Positions 63,055 through 64,000 of a stretch of 64,000 nucleotides of DNA are shown piece after piece (positions within the stretch are counted from its first letter, which is position 1; each line of letters starts with the position of its first letter). The notes beneath the pieces are model-generated. The model did no database searches. It worked only from the letters and a program-made list of their open reading frames with translations, and was not told the DNA's origin. This stretch comes from Litorimonas sp051251645. GTDB lineage: Bacteria; Pseudomonadota; Alphaproteobacteria; Caulobacterales; Maricaulaceae. The DNA lies in NCBI GenBank assembly GCA_051251645.1, contig JBPOEY010000002.1:1-64000 (forward strand), in the 5' to 3' direction. Both the position numbers and the translations under genes were made by a program.

Positions 63055-64000
63055 TCAGCTCCCCTTGAGCGTATTGACTACCCTATCTACGGTCAGAACT
63101 TGAGGAAGAACTTCGCCCCTCACGAAATTGTCACCCGCTGGAAAATAGAGGTAAAGCGGTACCCCCGCGCGGCCATAGCTTTCCAACTCACGCGCAATCA
63201 AGTCATTTTTATTAGTCCAGTCCGCGATCAGAAACGCGGTATTCGTGTCAGCGAGCGCTTGTTTCACCGCATCAGTCTTTAGAACCAGCCGCTCATTGAC
63301 CTTACAGGTCACGCACCAATCAGCTGTGAAATCTACGAAAACGGCTTGTCCATCTGCGCGCAACTCTACGACTCTTTCCGGGCTCCACGCATCGACAGCC
63401 AAGTTAATAGATCCCGCCGCAGGGGCTGTGCGCGCCGCGAATGGCAGCGCAATCGCCAGCACAATCATCGCCAGACCCATCCAGCGCCACAGGCCTTTGC
63501 GCTGGATTAGCCAGACAGCCAACGTCAACGCCAACATAGCCAGAAGGATCAACGCCATGCCATCGACGCCCGCTTGATTGCCAATGACCCAGACGAGCCA
63601 GATAGCGGCTGCAAACATTGGGAATGCCAGCACTTCGCGCAAACGGACCATCCATGGCCCTGGCTTAGGTAGCTTGGTCAACAGACCGGGCGCATACGCC
63701 AGCAAGACGAACGGAGCGGTAAAACCCGCCGCGAGCGCCGCGAAGACCAGCAAAGTGAAAAAGGTAGGCTGCGCCAGCGCATAACCAATCGCACTCGCCA
63801 TAAAGGGGGCCGTGCACGGGGTCGCGACTAAAACCGCCAATGTCCCGGTAAAGAATGACCCTGTCAGACCACCTTTTCCTGCCAGTGTCGCGCCCGTGCC
63901 TTGGTAGGACCCACCGGCAACCTCGAACATACCAATCAAGTTCAACCCGACCGCAAATAAAAGTAACGCTAAGAGCCCGACGATGATCGGGTTTTGCAAT
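63055..64000 (-). CDS. DsbD-type thiol:disulfide interchange protein, C-terminal part (cut by window edge)
   Basis: At least 314 aa of a membrane protein whose 5' end lies past the right edge; the first in-frame ATG at 63999 is inside the transmembrane domain, not the true start. The visible part has about eight helices, with T-P-C-T-A-P-F-M carrying a membrane cysteine, then a periplasmic thioredoxin domain with D-W-C-V-T-C-K (CxxC) near the C terminus. DsbD/ScsB proteins carry reducing power from cytosolic thioredoxin to the periplasm. The redoxin gene follows. Confidence 0.88.
   Translation of the reverse strand, partial: LQNPIIVGLLALLLFAVGLNLIGMFEVAGGSYQGTGATLAGKGGLTGSFFTGTLAVLVATPCTAPFMASAIGYALAQPTFFTLLVFAALAAGFTAPFVLLAYAPGLLTKLPKPGPWMVRLREVLAFPMFAAAIWLVWVIGNQAGVDGMALILLAMLALTLAVWLIQRKGLWRWMGLAMIVLAIALPFAARTAPAAGSINLAVDAWSPERVVELRADGQAVFVDFTADWCVTCKVNERLVLKTDAVKQALADTNTAFLIADWTNKNDLIARELESYGRAGVPLYLYFPAGDNFVRGEVLPQVLTVDRVVNTLKGS

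Overview
The window looks like chromosomal DNA of a marine alphaproteobacterium, probably from the stalked/dimorphic Maricaulales or Hyphomonadaceae-type lineages. This placement is an inference from protein flavour, a GC content that looks mid-50s, a five-step HutF/HutG histidine pathway, an ScfR-type acyl-CoA regulator beside the glyoxylate genes and an alphaproteobacterial thioredoxin/LON/Trm112 block. No insertion sequence, prophage, CRISPR array or clearly broken gene was found. Almost the whole window is intact core or lifestyle metabolism.

Layout, 1-16 kb: the str operon (rpsL, rpsG, fusA, and tuf cut by the left edge) reads leftwards from a promoter near 3.4 kb. It is followed by a lipoprotein dipeptidase, xerC, an HD hydrolase, and a more AT-rich stretch with a blue-light BLUF protein, an AI-2E-family transporter and a CsbD stress protein. 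A noncoding tract of about 750 bp (8.43-9.18 kb) with hairpins and a C-rich, G-poor block comes next. Then come ftsK, a UbiH-type hydroxylase, recF-dnaN (without dnaA or gyrB) and a DUF2147 protein.

16-26.6 kb: rho; a valine catabolic operon (isobutyryl-CoA dehydrogenase, 3-hydroxyisobutyryl-CoA hydrolase, 3-hydroxyisobutyrate dehydrogenase); an unrecognised secreted cysteine-rich protein; a second acyl-CoA dehydrogenase; purT; glpD; and a four-helix DUF2383 protein.

26.7-33 kb: a leftward cluster nhaA - APC permease with a regulatory tail - sbtA - sbtB-like PII protein, which suggests sodium-coupled bicarbonate uptake. Next to it are two small genes under 60 codons and a cysteine-free OxyR-like LysR regulator.

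33-45 kb: exported M17 aminopeptidase, membrane-anchored PilZ protein, RimK ligase with an AstE/AspA-like hydrolase, then a complete histidine utilisation region. In it hutF-hutC diverge from hutI-hutH-hutG-hutU around a palindrome that is probably the HutC operator.

45-64 kb: two tRNA-Gly genes (CCC and GCC), a class III CoA-transferase, aceB-aceA with the divergent ScfR-type regulator, DUF4386 and M28 membrane proteins, a luciferase-like oxidoreductase, a prolyl-tRNA editing protein, CnoX-type thioredoxin, LON-domain and Trm112 proteins. A cell-wall pair follows (YcbB-type L,D-transpeptidase and an M15-like peptidase with an EF-hand-like loop). The window ends with hslV, a periplasmic redoxin and the C-terminal part of a DsbD-type protein cut by the right edge.

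Together the genes describe an aerobic heterotroph that burns amino acids (valine, histidine), acetyl-CoA and glycerol-3-phosphate and manages Na+/HCO3- traffic suited to sea water.
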